Source of the DNA: an uncultured Prevotella sp.
GTDB taxonomy: Bacteria > Bacteroidota > Bacteroidia > Bacteroidales > Bacteroidaceae
Assembly (NCBI GenBank): GCA_900543975.1
Contig: UQTI01000004.1
Coordinates: 1-64,000, forward strand
Length of the DNA: 64,000 bases
Direction: 5' to 3'
A program made the position numbers and the translations under genes. The notes below the pieces were generated by a model that was not told the origin of the DNA, ran no database searches, and was given only the letters and a program-made list of their open reading frames with translations. Within the stretch, counting starts at the first letter, position 1, and every line of letters starts with the position of its first letter. Shown here in pieces: positions 7,719 to 16,740 of this stretch.

Positions 7719-8675
7719 TTACTTGTTCTCGAAAAGCGAGTTGACAAACTGCTTCTTGTTGAACAGCTGCAGAGCCTCCATCGACTCGCCCAGACCGATA
7801 TATTTTACAGGCACCTTGAGCTGGTCGCTGATGCCGATGACCACGCCGCCCTTGGCTGTGCCGTCGAGCTTGGTGATGGCGAGGGAGGTGACGGGCGTTA
7901 CGGCCGCAAACTGCTTGGCCTGCTCAAAGGCGTTCTGCCCCGTGCTGCCGTCGAGCACAAGCATGACCTCGTCGGGAGCGGTGGGAACGACCTTCTTCAT
8001 GACGTCCTTGATCTTCTTCAGCTCGTTCATAAGGCCCACCTTGTTGTGAAGGCGGCCAGCCGTGTCGATGAGCACCACGTCGGCGCCGTTGGCCTTGGCA
8101 GAGGAGATGGTGTCGAAAGCCACAGACGCAGGGTCGGAACCCATCTGCTGCTTGATCACGGGCACGCCCACACGTTCGCCCCAGATGCAGATCTGCTCCA
8201 CGGCGGCGGCACGGAAGGTGTCGGCGGCGCCAAGATAGACCTTCTTGCCGGCTTTCTTAAACTGGTATGCGAGCTTTCCAATGGTTGTGGTCTTGCCCAC
8301 GCCGTTCACGCCGACGACAAGGATGACGTAAGGGGTGTGGTCGGAGGGCAGCTCCCAATCGTCGTTGTCGGTGGTGTTGTTCTCTGAGAGCAACGAAGCG
8401 ATCTCTTCGCGAAGGATGCGGTTGAGCTCGGAGGTCGACACATACTTGTCGCGGGCAACGCGCTCCTCGATGCGTTTGATGATCTTGAGCGTGGTGTCAA
8501 CACCCACGTCGGATGTTATGAGCACCTCCTCAAGGTTGTCAAGCACATCGTCGTCGACGGTCGACTTGCCGGCAATGGCACGCGCCAGCTTGTCAAACAC
8601 GCTGTGTTTCGTCTTCTCAAGACCACCATCAAGTATTTCTTTCTTGTTTTTGTTGAAAAGTCCAAATATTCCCAT
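7719..8675 (-). CDS. signal recognition particle receptor FtsY
   Basis: 318 residues, a compact FtsY without the long acidic A domain of E. coli; the N-terminus (MGIFGLFNKNKKEIL) is a short amphipathic start. The NG domain is complete: helical N domain (about 20-100), P-loop GVNGVGKTT (122-130), DTAGR (204-208) and TKLDG (268-272). FtsY is the GTPase at the inner membrane that docks SRP-ribosome complexes for co-translational insertion. A TAATTTTG box lies at 8697-8704 on the minus strand, with only a weak TTTT at the -33 position. Confidence 0.95.
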   Translation of the reverse strand: MGIFGLFNKNKKEILDGGLEKTKHSVFDKLARAIAGKSTVDDDVLDNLEEVLITSDVGVDTTLKIIKRIEERVARDKYVSTSELNRILREEIASLLSENNTTDNDDWELPSDHTPYVILVVGVNGVGKTTTIGKLAYQFKKAGKKVYLGAADTFRAAAVEQICIWGERVGVPVIKQQMGSDPASVAFDTISSAKANGADVVLIDTAGRLHNKVGLMNELKKIKDVMKKVVPTAPDEVMLVLDGSTGQNAFEQAKQFAAVTPVTSLAITKLDGTAKGGVVIGISDQLKVPVKYIGLGESMEALQLFNKKQFVNSLFENK

Positions 8676-8908
8676 TGATTGAAATTTTATTTATTGCAAA
8701 ATTAAGAAATAAAGCTGAAATAGAAAAGCATTTTCCGTAGATTAATGCAGATAAACCCATAAATAAAGGCAAATTAGAGCATTTTGACTAACCAACAAGC
8801 ACAATCGGCTCCTTTTATATTTACATTCTCAATATTTTTCACTTTTTCTTGTGAAAAAACCTTGATTTGAGAAACTTTTCGTAAATTTGTACCCAAAGCA
8901 ACGTTATT

Positions 8909-9160
8909 ATGAGTCCTGTGTTTAGACGCGAAAGCGAATATACTTTCAAAATATACTCCAACGAGGAGGTACGGATGCACATCCATGTGCTCTACAACGG
9001 CAAGGAGGCCAAATATTGGCTGGAGCCACAGGTAGAACTTGCCAAGAATACAGGCATTCCTGAGCACAAGTTGAATGAAATTAAGAAAATCGTAGAGAAA
9101 TATGCAGACAACTTCAAAGAACAATTCCGCCAACACATCGGCAAGCGTATTGATGATTAA
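8909..9160 (+). CDS. DUF4160 protein, first gene of a DUF4160/DUF2442 pair
   Basis: 83 residues. The short beta-rich start (SPVFRRESEYTFKIYSNEE) followed by MHIHVLYNGKEAKYWLEP is characteristic of DUF4160, a family of unknown function. DUF4160 and DUF2442 genes are commonly adjacent in bacteria and are often suspected to be a toxin-antitoxin-like unit; I know of no proof for this pair. The stop overlaps the start of the next gene by 8 bp. A TAAATTTG box (8883-8890) sits just upstream but its -33 element is weak. Confidence 0.8.
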   Translation: MSPVFRRESEYTFKIYSNEEVRMHIHVLYNGKEAKYWLEPQVELAKNTGIPEHKLNEIKKIVEKYADNFKEQFRQHIGKRIDD

Positions 9161-9392
9161 CGCTCAGGGCATTATGCTCTCTGTGTTGGGTAACGACTAT
9201 TTCTTGTCATATAACCGCATACCGTGGATGCAGGACGCTCCCATCCGTAGCGTGCTGAACGTACAGATGAGTGGTCCAGAAGCCATCGAATGGCCCGATC
9301 TTGACGTGGATCTCGAAATAGACAGCCTTCGCCATCCTGAACGCTATCCGCTTGTCATCAAACGGAGTCAGATGGATTTTGTGGCTGAATAG
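9153..9392 (+). CDS. DUF2442 protein, second gene of the pair
   Basis: 79 residues from the ATG at 9153; a longer frame open upstream lies inside the DUF4160 gene and gives no family similarity. Body: NDYFLSYNRIPWMQDAPI, then a predicted beta-rich C-terminus (WPDLDVDLEIDSLRHPERYP). DUF2442 proteins are small, of unknown function, and usually next to DUF4160. The 8-bp overlap implies translational coupling. Confidence 0.8.
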   Translation: MINAQGIMLSVLGNDYFLSYNRIPWMQDAPIRSVLNVQMSGPEAIEWPDLDVDLEIDSLRHPERYPLVIKRSQMDFVAE

Positions 9393-9453
9393 AGCCGACT
9401 GTCTTTTTTTAGAAGGTATGTGGTAAAGAAAAAAATAAGTTATGTACATTTTT

Positions 9454-9522
9454 TCAAGCAAGCGTCGCCGTGCTCGATTTTGACGCTTGCCGTCGCCGTG
9501 CTCAACTTTGTCGCTTGCTTGA
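9454..9522. repeat. 28-bp direct duplication framed by an 11-bp inverted repeat
   Basis: Units 9463-9490 and 9491-9518 are near-identical (CGTCGCCGTGCTC, variable 5 bp, TTGNCGCTTGC). The pair is enclosed by TCAAGCAAGCG (9454-9464) and its exact reverse complement CGCTTGCTTGA (9512-9522). It lies between the DUF2442 gene and the next small gene, and shares the CAAGCAAGCG word with other intergenic repeats in the window. Confidence 0.8.
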
Positions 9523-9611
9523 GAAGAAAATCACTTGAAAAGTGTTTATCATACGCTTGCGAAAGTTCAATTAATGAATTTAAGACAAGAAGCATTTAAC
9601 AATAAAGAATC

Positions 9612-9887
9612 ATGAGCACAGAAAACTCTCAACAGATAACGAAAGACAGCGTGGAACAGGCGTTCTGCTTTTTCCATCAGAAATGGCGCGTGTATGAACA
9701 TTCTACTATGGATTGGCAAAAGGACGATATAGAATATGCCATCTCTCAATATGTCGAAGAAATGAACACAGCCCTCTACTCTACCCTCTCGTCCGGAAAC
9801 AACCATTATCTGCTCACACACGACAGCTTCGCTAAGGATCTGCCTGACGCAATAGACAGACTGGAGGAAATGATGGAAAATATTTAA
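9612..9887 (+). CDS. small protein of unknown function
   Basis: 91 residues; I do not recognise the family. It is mostly helical by eye: an N-terminal segment with aromatic residues (QAFCFFHQKWRVYEH), an acidic middle (WQKDDIEYAISQYVEEMN) and an amphipathic C-terminal helix (LPDAIDRLEEMMENI). No signal peptide, membrane span or metal motif. A strong hairpin terminator follows at 10039-10078, supporting a real transcript. It could be a helper of the DUF4160/DUF2442 pair, but the 219-bp gap argues against a shared operon. Confidence 0.55.
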   Translation: MSTENSQQITKDSVEQAFCFFHQKWRVYEHSTMDWQKDDIEYAISQYVEEMNTALYSTLSSGNNHYLLTHDSFAKDLPDAIDRLEEMMENI

Positions 9888-10015
9888 AGGTAAAAGGGTG
9901 CTTTAAAGGTAAAAAGGGAGCTTTAAAAGTAAAAAGGTAAAAGGGTAAAAAGGTAAAAAAAGGGCTGGCGCCGTTGAAAGGAAACGGTAAAAAGGGAAAA
10001 AGGTAAAAAAAGGCT
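9887..10015. repeat. purine-rich simple repeat
   Basis: Repeated AAAGGTAAAA-type words with G runs, plus two copies of AAAAAAAGG(G)CTGGC. It is non-coding; the opposite strand reads as a Phe/Leu/Pro-rich frame without meaning. Confidence 0.75.
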
Positions 10016-10038
10016 GGCTGGGAGCAATATGAATGATT

Positions 10039-10078
10039 AACGGCGTGCAACACAATGTGTTTGCACGCCGTTTTTTTA
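10039..10078 (+). terminator. strong intrinsic terminator
   Basis: AACGGCGTGCAA (10039-10050) pairs perfectly with TTGCACGCCGTT (10061-10072), followed by a T run on the plus strand. It ends the small-gene transcript just before the convergent helicase gene. Confidence 0.9.
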
Positions 10079-10091
10079 TGATAGAGCACGC

Positions 10092-11408
10092 CTATTTTAT
10101 TATCTCGCAAACGGTTTTCAGACCTTTGATCTTTTCGTTCTTTACCTTTGAGAGAAGAGCCTTGACAGCTGATGCGCTGACAGCCACATAAGCGTAACGT
10201 TCCTTAACGTCGATCTTGCCTATGAGGGAGCTGTCAAGACCTCCCTTCTTGCAGAGGAAGCCCACAATGTCGCCACGGCTGATCTTGTCTTTCTTGCCCT
10301 TGCCTATGTAGATGGTCTTCATGCGGGGAGCAGCAGGAAGAGGAAGGGGCTCGGGGAGAGCAACCTCTGCAGAGGGACCGACATACTGAGGCAACGTTTC
10401 CTTCGGACCAAGGATGAAGAGGGAGGTGCCTTCGGCCTGCCAACGGGCTGTACGGCCCACACGGTGGATGTAGGCTTCGGGCGTCTCGGGCAGATGGTAA
10501 TGGACAACATGGGCTATGTTGTCGATGTCAAGACCACGAGAGGCAAGGTCGGTACACACCATGACGTTGGCTGATCCGTTGGAAAAATTGTAGAGGGCTG
10601 CCTCGCGTTGCTTCTGGTCCAAGCCGCCATGGAAGGCGCTCACAACGAAGCCTTTGCCCTCAAGGTAACAGGCTATGCGCTCCACGCTCTCGCGATGGTT
10701 CACAAACACGATGGTGCTGTCGGCTGACGTGGTGCAAAGGTAAGCGTAGAGGGTGTCGAGCTTGTCGTTGACAGGGCTGTGAAGAACCTGAAGCTCTATG
10801 CGCTGGCGCACGTCGGCGCTGTCTTCAAGATAGTTGACAAGCTCCACGTTCTGCATGTTGACGAAACGGGGTATGCTGTCGGCGTTGGTGGCTGAGAGGA
10901 GGATGTGGCGGTTGGCAAACTTGAGCTTGCCCATGACGCTCATCATCTCGCCGCTGAAGCCCATGTCGAGACATTTGTCGAACTCGTCGATCACAACTGT
11001 GCGCACCTTCAAGGGCGAGATGTTTTCCTTGTCAAGATGGTCGTTAAGACGGCCTGGGGTGGCGAAGACGATGTGGGGACGCAGGATGCGCAGCTCACGG
11101 TGCTCGTCCATGGCCATGCGACCGCCAAAGGCGGCGTAGCCTCTCACGCCGCAACCCATCTGCTGAAGCACCTTGGCCGACTGCAGGGCGAGCTCACGCC
11201 CTGGCACGATGACGATGGCCTGGACGTCGTCGACGGCGGGGTTCACGGCGCCGACAAGCGGCAGGAGGTAAGCAAGGGTTTTGCCTGTGCCTGTGGGCGA
11301 CAGAACGACGATGTCGTGGTTGGTGCGCTCAAAGGCGCTGGCTGTGGCCTTCTGCATGGCGCTGAGCGTGCTTATGCCCAGCTTTCTGTATATCTCTTTA
11401 TTGTCCAT
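10092..11408 (-). CDS. DEAD-box RNA helicase, DbpA-like
   Basis: 438 residues. Helicase core: SPTGTGKT (37-44), PGREL, ATPGR, the DEAD motif here DEFD (141-144), SAT (172-174), the RGLDI motif and HRVGRTAR. The C-terminal about 70 residues (MKTIYIGKGKKDKISRGDIVGFL, then DSSLIGKIDVKERYAYVAV) match the DbpA RNA-binding domain, which in E. coli recognises 23S rRNA helix 92; a role in 50S assembly is inferred. The change Ala to Phe in DEAD is noteworthy but seen in some helicases. Its start overlaps the end of the upstream TPR gene by 11 bp. Confidence 0.9.
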   Translation of the reverse strand: MDNKEIYRKLGISTLSAMQKATASAFERTNHDIVVLSPTGTGKTLAYLLPLVGAVNPAVDDVQAIVIVPGRELALQSAKVLQQMGCGVRGYAAFGGRMAMDEHRELRILRPHIVFATPGRLNDHLDKENISPLKVRTVVIDEFDKCLDMGFSGEMMSVMGKLKFANRHILLSATNADSIPRFVNMQNVELVNYLEDSADVRQRIELQVLHSPVNDKLDTLYAYLCTTSADSTIVFVNHRESVERIACYLEGKGFVVSAFHGGLDQKQREAALYNFSNGSANVMVCTDLASRGLDIDNIAHVVHYHLPETPEAYIHRVGRTARWQAEGTSLFILGPKETLPQYVGPSAEVALPEPLPLPAAPRMKTIYIGKGKKDKISRGDIVGFLCKKGGLDSSLIGKIDVKERYAYVAVSASAVKALLSKVKNEKIKGLKTVCEIIK

Positions 11409-12618
11409 TTTTCTTCTTTATTATTTTTTCTATCTCGTCAAACTCTTTTCCCATATTCAAATTGAAATAGATGGTGTAAAGGGGTAATCCCCACTTGGCC
11501 TGTTCCTCGGGACGCAACTTGCGAAACTGCTGGAGATAAGGCATGGCTCGCTTGTAGAGCTGGCGCTGCTTGGAGCGGTTCTTACGTGCTTCCAGAATGT
11601 TGGCATCATATTTTATGGCCTGGTTGTAGAAGGCCAATCCTGCGTTAAGATAGGCATCGGCGAGCGAGTCGTTTCGGGCGATGAGCTTGTCGCACATGTC
11701 TATACACGCGTCGTAAGCCTGACTCTCAAGAAGCAAGGAGCTTTTGGCAAGCAGGAACACCGTGTTGGTGCTGTCGGCCTTGAGGGCTTGGTCGCAAAGG
11801 GTCATGGCCTGGGAGAGATTGCCATTGAGGTTGAAATAGTGGTCAAACAGGCGGGGAAAATAATACATGCTCGTGGGGAATTTACCGAAGCCCTGCTCCA
11901 AGGTCTTGACATAGAGGGCCGTGTCTTTGACCGAACGATAGGTCTCGGCAAGATACTGGTACTTGTTGTTGAGATTGGCCGTGTCTTGAAGAGCGAGACC
12001 GAGATAACGCATGGTCTTGTCGTAGCTGTTGAGCTTGTAGCCGCAGAACAACGACATGTAGGCGGCGTTGTGGGCGTTGGCATCTTTCTCTACGCTTAGG
12101 CCGCTCTCGGAAAACAGGGGGCAGGAAAGACACTCAAGGTAGGTGTCGAACATGGTGTAAGCATCGGCATAGGCTTGCTTCTTGACAAAGAACAGACCGC
12201 CGGTATAGAGGTTCTTACGATAGTTGAGAAGGAAGGCGGCATGCTTTTTCCTGTATTTGGGGCGCGACTGGCCATGAGAGTTGGGACGCGCGTCTATGCT
12301 GTCAAAGGCGGCATAGACCTCAAACATCTTGCGGGCGTTGACGAACAGTTGGGTCGTGTCGTACTTGTTCTTCAGATACAGTTGTTCGTTACCATTGTCA
12401 TACTGCTTTTTCACGGCATCGAAAAGGACATCCCATATTTTTGTGTTCTCACGATTGTTAGAATCGTTGAGAAGTGTTCGCATCATCATTTCCGCTTTGG
12501 GCAGATCACGATTGTTCTTAACCATGTCCTTGGCTGAAGAGATGTCTTTCTTTTGCGCAAAACATCCAAGAGCGGCAATGAAGACGGAGATAAACAGAGG
12601 GAGAAATCTTTTGAGCAT
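11398..12618 (-). CDS. secreted TPR-repeat protein (paralogue 1)
   Basis: 406 residues with a signal peptide (MLKRFLPLFISVFIAALGCFAQ). The rest is a helical repeat protein; TPR-like units are clearest at about 190-350 (DKTMRYLGLALQDTANLNNKYQYLA; CDQALKADSTNTVFLLAKSSLL; ADAYLNAGLAFYNQAIKYD). It resembles the next upstream gene (PN..G...PK(Y/F).KK block, similar C-terminus PLYTIYFNLN versus PLYQCYYALY), so they are tandem paralogues. Probable periplasmic scaffold; function unknown. Overlap of 11 bp with the helicase gene suggests coupling. Confidence 0.8.
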   Translation of the reverse strand: MLKRFLPLFISVFIAALGCFAQKKDISSAKDMVKNNRDLPKAEMMMRTLLNDSNNRENTKIWDVLFDAVKKQYDNGNEQLYLKNKYDTTQLFVNARKMFEVYAAFDSIDARPNSHGQSRPKYRKKHAAFLLNYRKNLYTGGLFFVKKQAYADAYTMFDTYLECLSCPLFSESGLSVEKDANAHNAAYMSLFCGYKLNSYDKTMRYLGLALQDTANLNNKYQYLAETYRSVKDTALYVKTLEQGFGKFPTSMYYFPRLFDHYFNLNGNLSQAMTLCDQALKADSTNTVFLLAKSSLLLESQAYDACIDMCDKLIARNDSLADAYLNAGLAFYNQAIKYDANILEARKNRSKQRQLYKRAMPYLQQFRKLRPEEQAKWGLPLYTIYFNLNMGKEFDEIEKIIKKKNGQ

Positions 12619-12689
12619 AATAAGGAATCGGAATGAATGTGGTTATACAAAAACAATCTGTATGAAGCAAATTGCATGAAAACAATTCA

Positions 12690-12731
12690 TCTCCCCACAT
12701 CTTCAACGCTCACGCTGAAAACATGGGGAGA
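12690..12731. terminator. 19-bp hairpin between the two TPR genes
   Basis: TCTCCCCACATCTTCAACG (12690-12708) can pair with 12713-12731 through 19 bp including G-U pairs, with a 4-base loop. The sequence after it on the minus strand is only moderately U-rich, so it may be a weak terminator, processing site or stabiliser that sets the ratio of the paralogues. Confidence 0.6.
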
Positions 12732-12767
12732 CGGGTTGTCTAAAAGGGTGTCATGAGCTTACGGTTC

Positions 12768-13973
12768 TTACTGGTTGACAAGGCCTTTCAGCTCAGCTGT
12801 GCGGCTGTCGCTCTCGCCATAGAGAGCATAGTAGCATTGGTAGAGAGGATAAGCCCAGTTGGCCTCGTTACGGTTAGGATCGAGGTCGCGTGCCTTCTCA
12901 AGGTAGGTTACCGACTCTTCGAGCAGCTTCTTCTGGGCTTCGCCGTCGAGGCTTGCTGCCTTTGCGTTGATGCAGGCGCCGATGTAGGTGCACATGATCG
13001 ACTTCTTGGGGTCGATCTCGTGGGCCTTCTTGAAATCGGCAATGGCCTCGTCATACTTTCTCTCGTTCATCTCGCTCTGGCCTCTGATGGCGTAAGCGAA
13101 GTAGCACTTGGGATCCTCTGCCAGCTTCTCGGCAACGAGCTTGTCCTGCTTGTCTTTCATGCCGAGGTTGCCATACATGCTTGCCAGGTTGGTGAAGATG
13201 GCATCGCTCTTGTCTTTTGCATAGAGGGTCTCAAACTGTGAGAGACACTTTACTGAGTCTTCACGGGTTTTCAGGGTCTGCTGCATGAGATACATCTTAA
13301 GCTCCAGAGCGTCCTTGTAAGAGGCTGTGTCGTTGAGGGCCACGTCGCAGTAGGCGTTTGCCTTCTCCATGTTCTTGTCCTGGAAAGCATAGATGGCTGC
13401 GAAACGGGCAATCTGACCAAGATACTGGTCGGGCATCTTTGCAACGTCGCGGTCGGCGAAGAGCTTGTCGGTAGCGGTCTCTACATAGAGAGAAAAATAT
13501 TCGGATGCTGCCTTGGTGTCTTGAGCGTTGCCTGCGTCCTGACCTGCATTGATGAGGTTTACACGCAAAGGCCACAGGGTTTCCTGGTTCTTCTTGTGGA
13601 ACTTGGGAGCAATCTTGCCCTTGGCGTTGGGCATGTTGTCATACTTGTCACACTCCATTGCGTCCTTGAGAGCTGTGCAGATGGCCTTGTTGTAACCCAC
13701 GGTGTCATAGGGCTCTACCTTGCCCTGACCGAGCTGCTGAGCCACAGCGTTGCCGCTGATGGTTGCGCTCTCGTGGTTGATCTTCTCCATAGAGAGCTGC
13801 ACGAGCTTGTTGTAGGCCTTGGCCTTTGACTCGTTGTCAAGAGAAGCGAGGCTGCTCTGCAAGAGGGTCTGGGCTTCAGAATAGGTTTTTGCTTTTAGGA
13901 TGGGCTTGACATCCTGAGCAAGGGCCGTTGTGGCAGCTGCTGCCATAAGGGCCATGATCATGAGTTTCTTCAT
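12768..13973 (-). CDS. secreted TPR-repeat protein (paralogue 2)
   Basis: 401 residues with a clear signal peptide (MKKLMIMALMAAAATTALAQ). TPR units are clearest in the C-terminal half (DAIFTNLASMYGNLGMKDKQ; CYFAYAIRGQSEMNERKYDE; KSIMCTYIGACINAKAASLD). It lies 55 bp after gyrA and is likely co-transcribed with it; paralogue 1 follows. Such TPR proteins next to gyrA are usual in Bacteroidales, but their function is not known to me. Confidence 0.85.
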   Translation of the reverse strand: MKKLMIMALMAAAATTALAQDVKPILKAKTYSEAQTLLQSSLASLDNESKAKAYNKLVQLSMEKINHESATISGNAVAQQLGQGKVEPYDTVGYNKAICTALKDAMECDKYDNMPNAKGKIAPKFHKKNQETLWPLRVNLINAGQDAGNAQDTKAASEYFSLYVETATDKLFADRDVAKMPDQYLGQIARFAAIYAFQDKNMEKANAYCDVALNDTASYKDALELKMYLMQQTLKTREDSVKCLSQFETLYAKDKSDAIFTNLASMYGNLGMKDKQDKLVAEKLAEDPKCYFAYAIRGQSEMNERKYDEAIADFKKAHEIDPKKSIMCTYIGACINAKAASLDGEAQKKLLEESVTYLEKARDLDPNRNEANWAYPLYQCYYALYGESDSRTAELKGLVNQ

Positions 13974-14028
13974 ATATCAAAAATTAATAATAAATGTGAA
14001 TTGTCTGTTATGTGTCAACGGCCTATTA

Positions 14029-16740
14029 TCAGTCGTTGGTGAAGAAATCGGTTCCGGCAAACAGGTCGCCAGGACCATCGTTGTTCTTCTTTTCATCCTT
14101 TGAAGCGGCACCTTCATTTGCGTCATCTGTCTCCGTTGCTTCGCCAGCTTGTGCTGTTACGGGAGCTTCAGAAGCCTCGGTTGCCCCGTCGGCCGAAGAC
14201 GTGGCTGTGTGGTCGCTGTTTATGAGTTCCTGCTTCTCGTTGAAGGTCGACTGGCTGTCTTCCTCTACCGAGGCTTCGAGCTCGCTGCTCATGACCTTGC
14301 ACACGCTTGCGATGACGTCGTTCTTCTTGGCGAGGTTGATGAGACGAACGCCCTGTGTGGCGCGTCCCATAACACGACACTCGGCTACAGAAAGACGAAT
14401 GGCGATGCCGCTACGGTTGATGATCATGAGGTCGTTGTCGTCGGTAACGTTCTTGATGGCTACCAGACGGCCTGTCTTCTCCGTGATGTTGAGGGTCTTC
14501 ACTCCCTTGCCGCCACGCGCTGTCTTGCGATAGTCTTCAACCTGTGAGCGCTTGCCGTAGCCTTCTTCTGAAACGACCATGACGGTCTCGGTGGCTGCGT
14601 CGTTAACGACAATCATGCCTATCACGGCATCGTCGCCATCGTCGAGCTTCATGCCGCGCACACCTGTTGACACACGACCCATGCAACGCACGTCGGTCTC
14701 GTTGAAACGAACGGCACGACCGTTGCGGTCGGCAATGATAAGCTCGTTGTGGCCGTTGGTCAGACGCACGTCAACCACCTCGTCGCCATCGGCAATGTTG
14801 ATGGCTATAACGCCGTTGGCACGCGGACGCGAGTAGGCCTCAAGAGAGGTCTTCTTGACCGTTCCGTTCTTGGTGGCGAACACCACATAGTGGGACTTGA
14901 CAAACTCTTCATCGTCAAGACCACGGAGGCGCAGAAGGGCGTTGACCGAATCGTCGCTCTCGATGTTGAGCATGTTCTGTATGGCGCGACCCTTGAAGTT
15001 TTTGTCGCCCTCGGGAATCTCGTAGCACTTGAGCCAGTAGCAACGACCCTTGCGTGTGAAGAACAGCATGGTCTGATGCATAGTGGCGGGATAGATATAC
15101 TCGGTAAAGTCTTGTTCGCGTGTGCGTGCGCCCTTGGCTCCCACTCCACCTCTTGCCTGCTCGCGGAACTCGCTCAGCGGCGTGCGCTTGATGTAGCCCA
15201 GATGGCTCACCGTTATCACCACGGGGTCGTTGGGATAGAAGTCTTCGGCGTTGAACTCGTGCTCGTAAGGCTTGATCTCGGTACGACGGGCATCGCCATA
15301 CTTTTCCTTAACCTCCTGAAGCTCATCCTTCATGACCTGCTTGCACAGTTCTGGATCGTCAAGGATTGCCTGCAAATGGGCGATGAGCTTCTCCAGCTCT
15401 TCATACTCGTTGCGCAACTGGTCCATGCGCAGACCTGTGAGCTGTGCCAGACGCATGTCTACGATGGCCTTCGACTGGAGCTCGTCAAGCTCGAAACGCT
15501 TCTCAAGGTTGCGCTGGGCGTCGACGGGGGTCTTGCTGGCTCTGATGATGTGGACCACCTCATCGATATTGTCGCACGCGATGATGAGACCTTGTATGAT
15601 GTGGGCACGATCCTGTGCTTTCTTCAGGTCAAACTTGGTACGGCGAATCACAACATCGTGACGATGCTCTATAAAGTGGGCGATGCAGTCTTTCAGAGAG
15701 AGAAGACGCGGACGACCCTTCACCAAGGCAATACAGTTGACAGAGAACGAGCTCTGCATGGCTGTCATCTTGTAGAGCTTGTTGAGGATCACGTTGGCGT
15801 TGGCATCGCGCTTAACGTCAACCACGATACGCATGCCTTGACGGCCTGACTCGTCGTTAACGTTTGAGATGCCGTCGAGACGTCCTTCCTTTACAAGGTC
15901 GGCAATGTTTTCAACGAGCTGCGCCTTGTTGACACCATAAGGAATCTCGGTAACGACAATCTTGTCGTGGGTGTCGCCACTCTCGATCTCCGACTTGGCA
16001 CGCAACACAATGCGGCCACGTCCTGTCTCATAAGCATCCTTAACGCCCTGTAGACCATAGATATATGCTCCTGTCGGGAAATCGGGAGCCTTGACAAACT
16101 GCATGAGGCCCTCGGTGTCGATGTCAGGATTGTCGATGTAAGCGCAACAGCCATCGATAACCTCCGACAGGTTGTGGGTCGGAATGTTTGTGGCCATACC
16201 TACAGCAATGCCGTTTCCGCCATTTACCAAGAGGTTGGGAATGCGGGTAGGCATAACTGAGGGTTCTGCCAGGGTGCCGTCAAAGTTGGGCACCATGTCA
16301 ACAGTATCTTTCTCAAGGTCGTCCATAATGTGCTCACCCATCTTCGAGAGGCGGCACTCGGTGTAACGCATAGCAGCTGGTGAGTCGCCGTCAACAGAAC
16401 CGAAGTTGCCGTGACCGTCGACAAGCATGTAACGCATGTTCCAGTCCTGACCCATACGCACAAGCGCACCATAAACAGAAATGTCACCATGGGGGTGATA
16501 CTTACCCAACACCTCACCTACAACACGCGCACACTTCTTGTAGGGGCTATTGCTTGTGTTGCCGATGCCCAACATGCCGAAGAGTATGCGGCGGTGAACA
16601 GGCTTGAAACCATCGCGCACATCAGGGAGCGCACGGGCCACAATCACCGACATACTGTAGTTGATGTAAGAGGTCTTCATCTCCTCCTCGATATTGACCT
16701 TCAAAATTCGGTCCATATCAAATGTCTGATTTTCGTCCAT
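14029..16740 (-). CDS. DNA gyrase subunit A
   Basis: 903 residues. The breakage-reunion domain carries the catalytic tyrosine in AAMRYTECR (Tyr126, E. coli Tyr122) and the quinolone-determining region KYHPHGDISVYGALVRM. In that region the residue equivalent to E. coli Ser83 is Ile87 (codon ATT) and the one equivalent to Asp87 is Gly91. The C-terminal beta-pinwheel includes a GyrA box in variant form (TARGGKG), consistent with gyrase rather than topoisomerase IV. After about residue 830 comes a long acidic, Ala/Thr/Glu-rich tail. It introduces negative supercoils together with GyrB (not in window). First gene of a probable gyrA-TPR-TPR-helicase transcript. Confidence 0.97.
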   Translation of the reverse strand: MDENQTFDMDRILKVNIEEEMKTSYINYSMSVIVARALPDVRDGFKPVHRRILFGMLGIGNTSNSPYKKCARVVGEVLGKYHPHGDISVYGALVRMGQDWNMRYMLVDGHGNFGSVDGDSPAAMRYTECRLSKMGEHIMDDLEKDTVDMVPNFDGTLAEPSVMPTRIPNLLVNGGNGIAVGMATNIPTHNLSEVIDGCCAYIDNPDIDTEGLMQFVKAPDFPTGAYIYGLQGVKDAYETGRGRIVLRAKSEIESGDTHDKIVVTEIPYGVNKAQLVENIADLVKEGRLDGISNVNDESGRQGMRIVVDVKRDANANVILNKLYKMTAMQSSFSVNCIALVKGRPRLLSLKDCIAHFIEHRHDVVIRRTKFDLKKAQDRAHIIQGLIIACDNIDEVVHIIRASKTPVDAQRNLEKRFELDELQSKAIVDMRLAQLTGLRMDQLRNEYEELEKLIAHLQAILDDPELCKQVMKDELQEVKEKYGDARRTEIKPYEHEFNAEDFYPNDPVVITVSHLGYIKRTPLSEFREQARGGVGAKGARTREQDFTEYIYPATMHQTMLFFTRKGRCYWLKCYEIPEGDKNFKGRAIQNMLNIESDDSVNALLRLRGLDDEEFVKSHYVVFATKNGTVKKTSLEAYSRPRANGVIAINIADGDEVVDVRLTNGHNELIIADRNGRAVRFNETDVRCMGRVSTGVRGMKLDDGDDAVIGMIVVNDAATETVMVVSEEGYGKRSQVEDYRKTARGGKGVKTLNITEKTGRLVAIKNVTDDNDLMIINRSGIAIRLSVAECRVMGRATQGVRLINLAKKNDVIASVCKVMSSELEASVEEDSQSTFNEKQELINSDHTATSSADGATEASEAPVTAQAGEATETDDANEGAASKDEKKNNDGPGDLFAGTDFFTND

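Noticed and set aside
7508..7747. 79-codon minus-strand frame with repeated ANNNAP words
   Set aside because: Encoded by the ftsY-rimO minisatellite and overlaps the ftsY end; no real protein features.
9832..10110. 92-codon Phe/Leu/Pro-rich minus-strand frame
   Set aside because: Opposite strand of the AAAGGTAAAA repeat and of a terminator.
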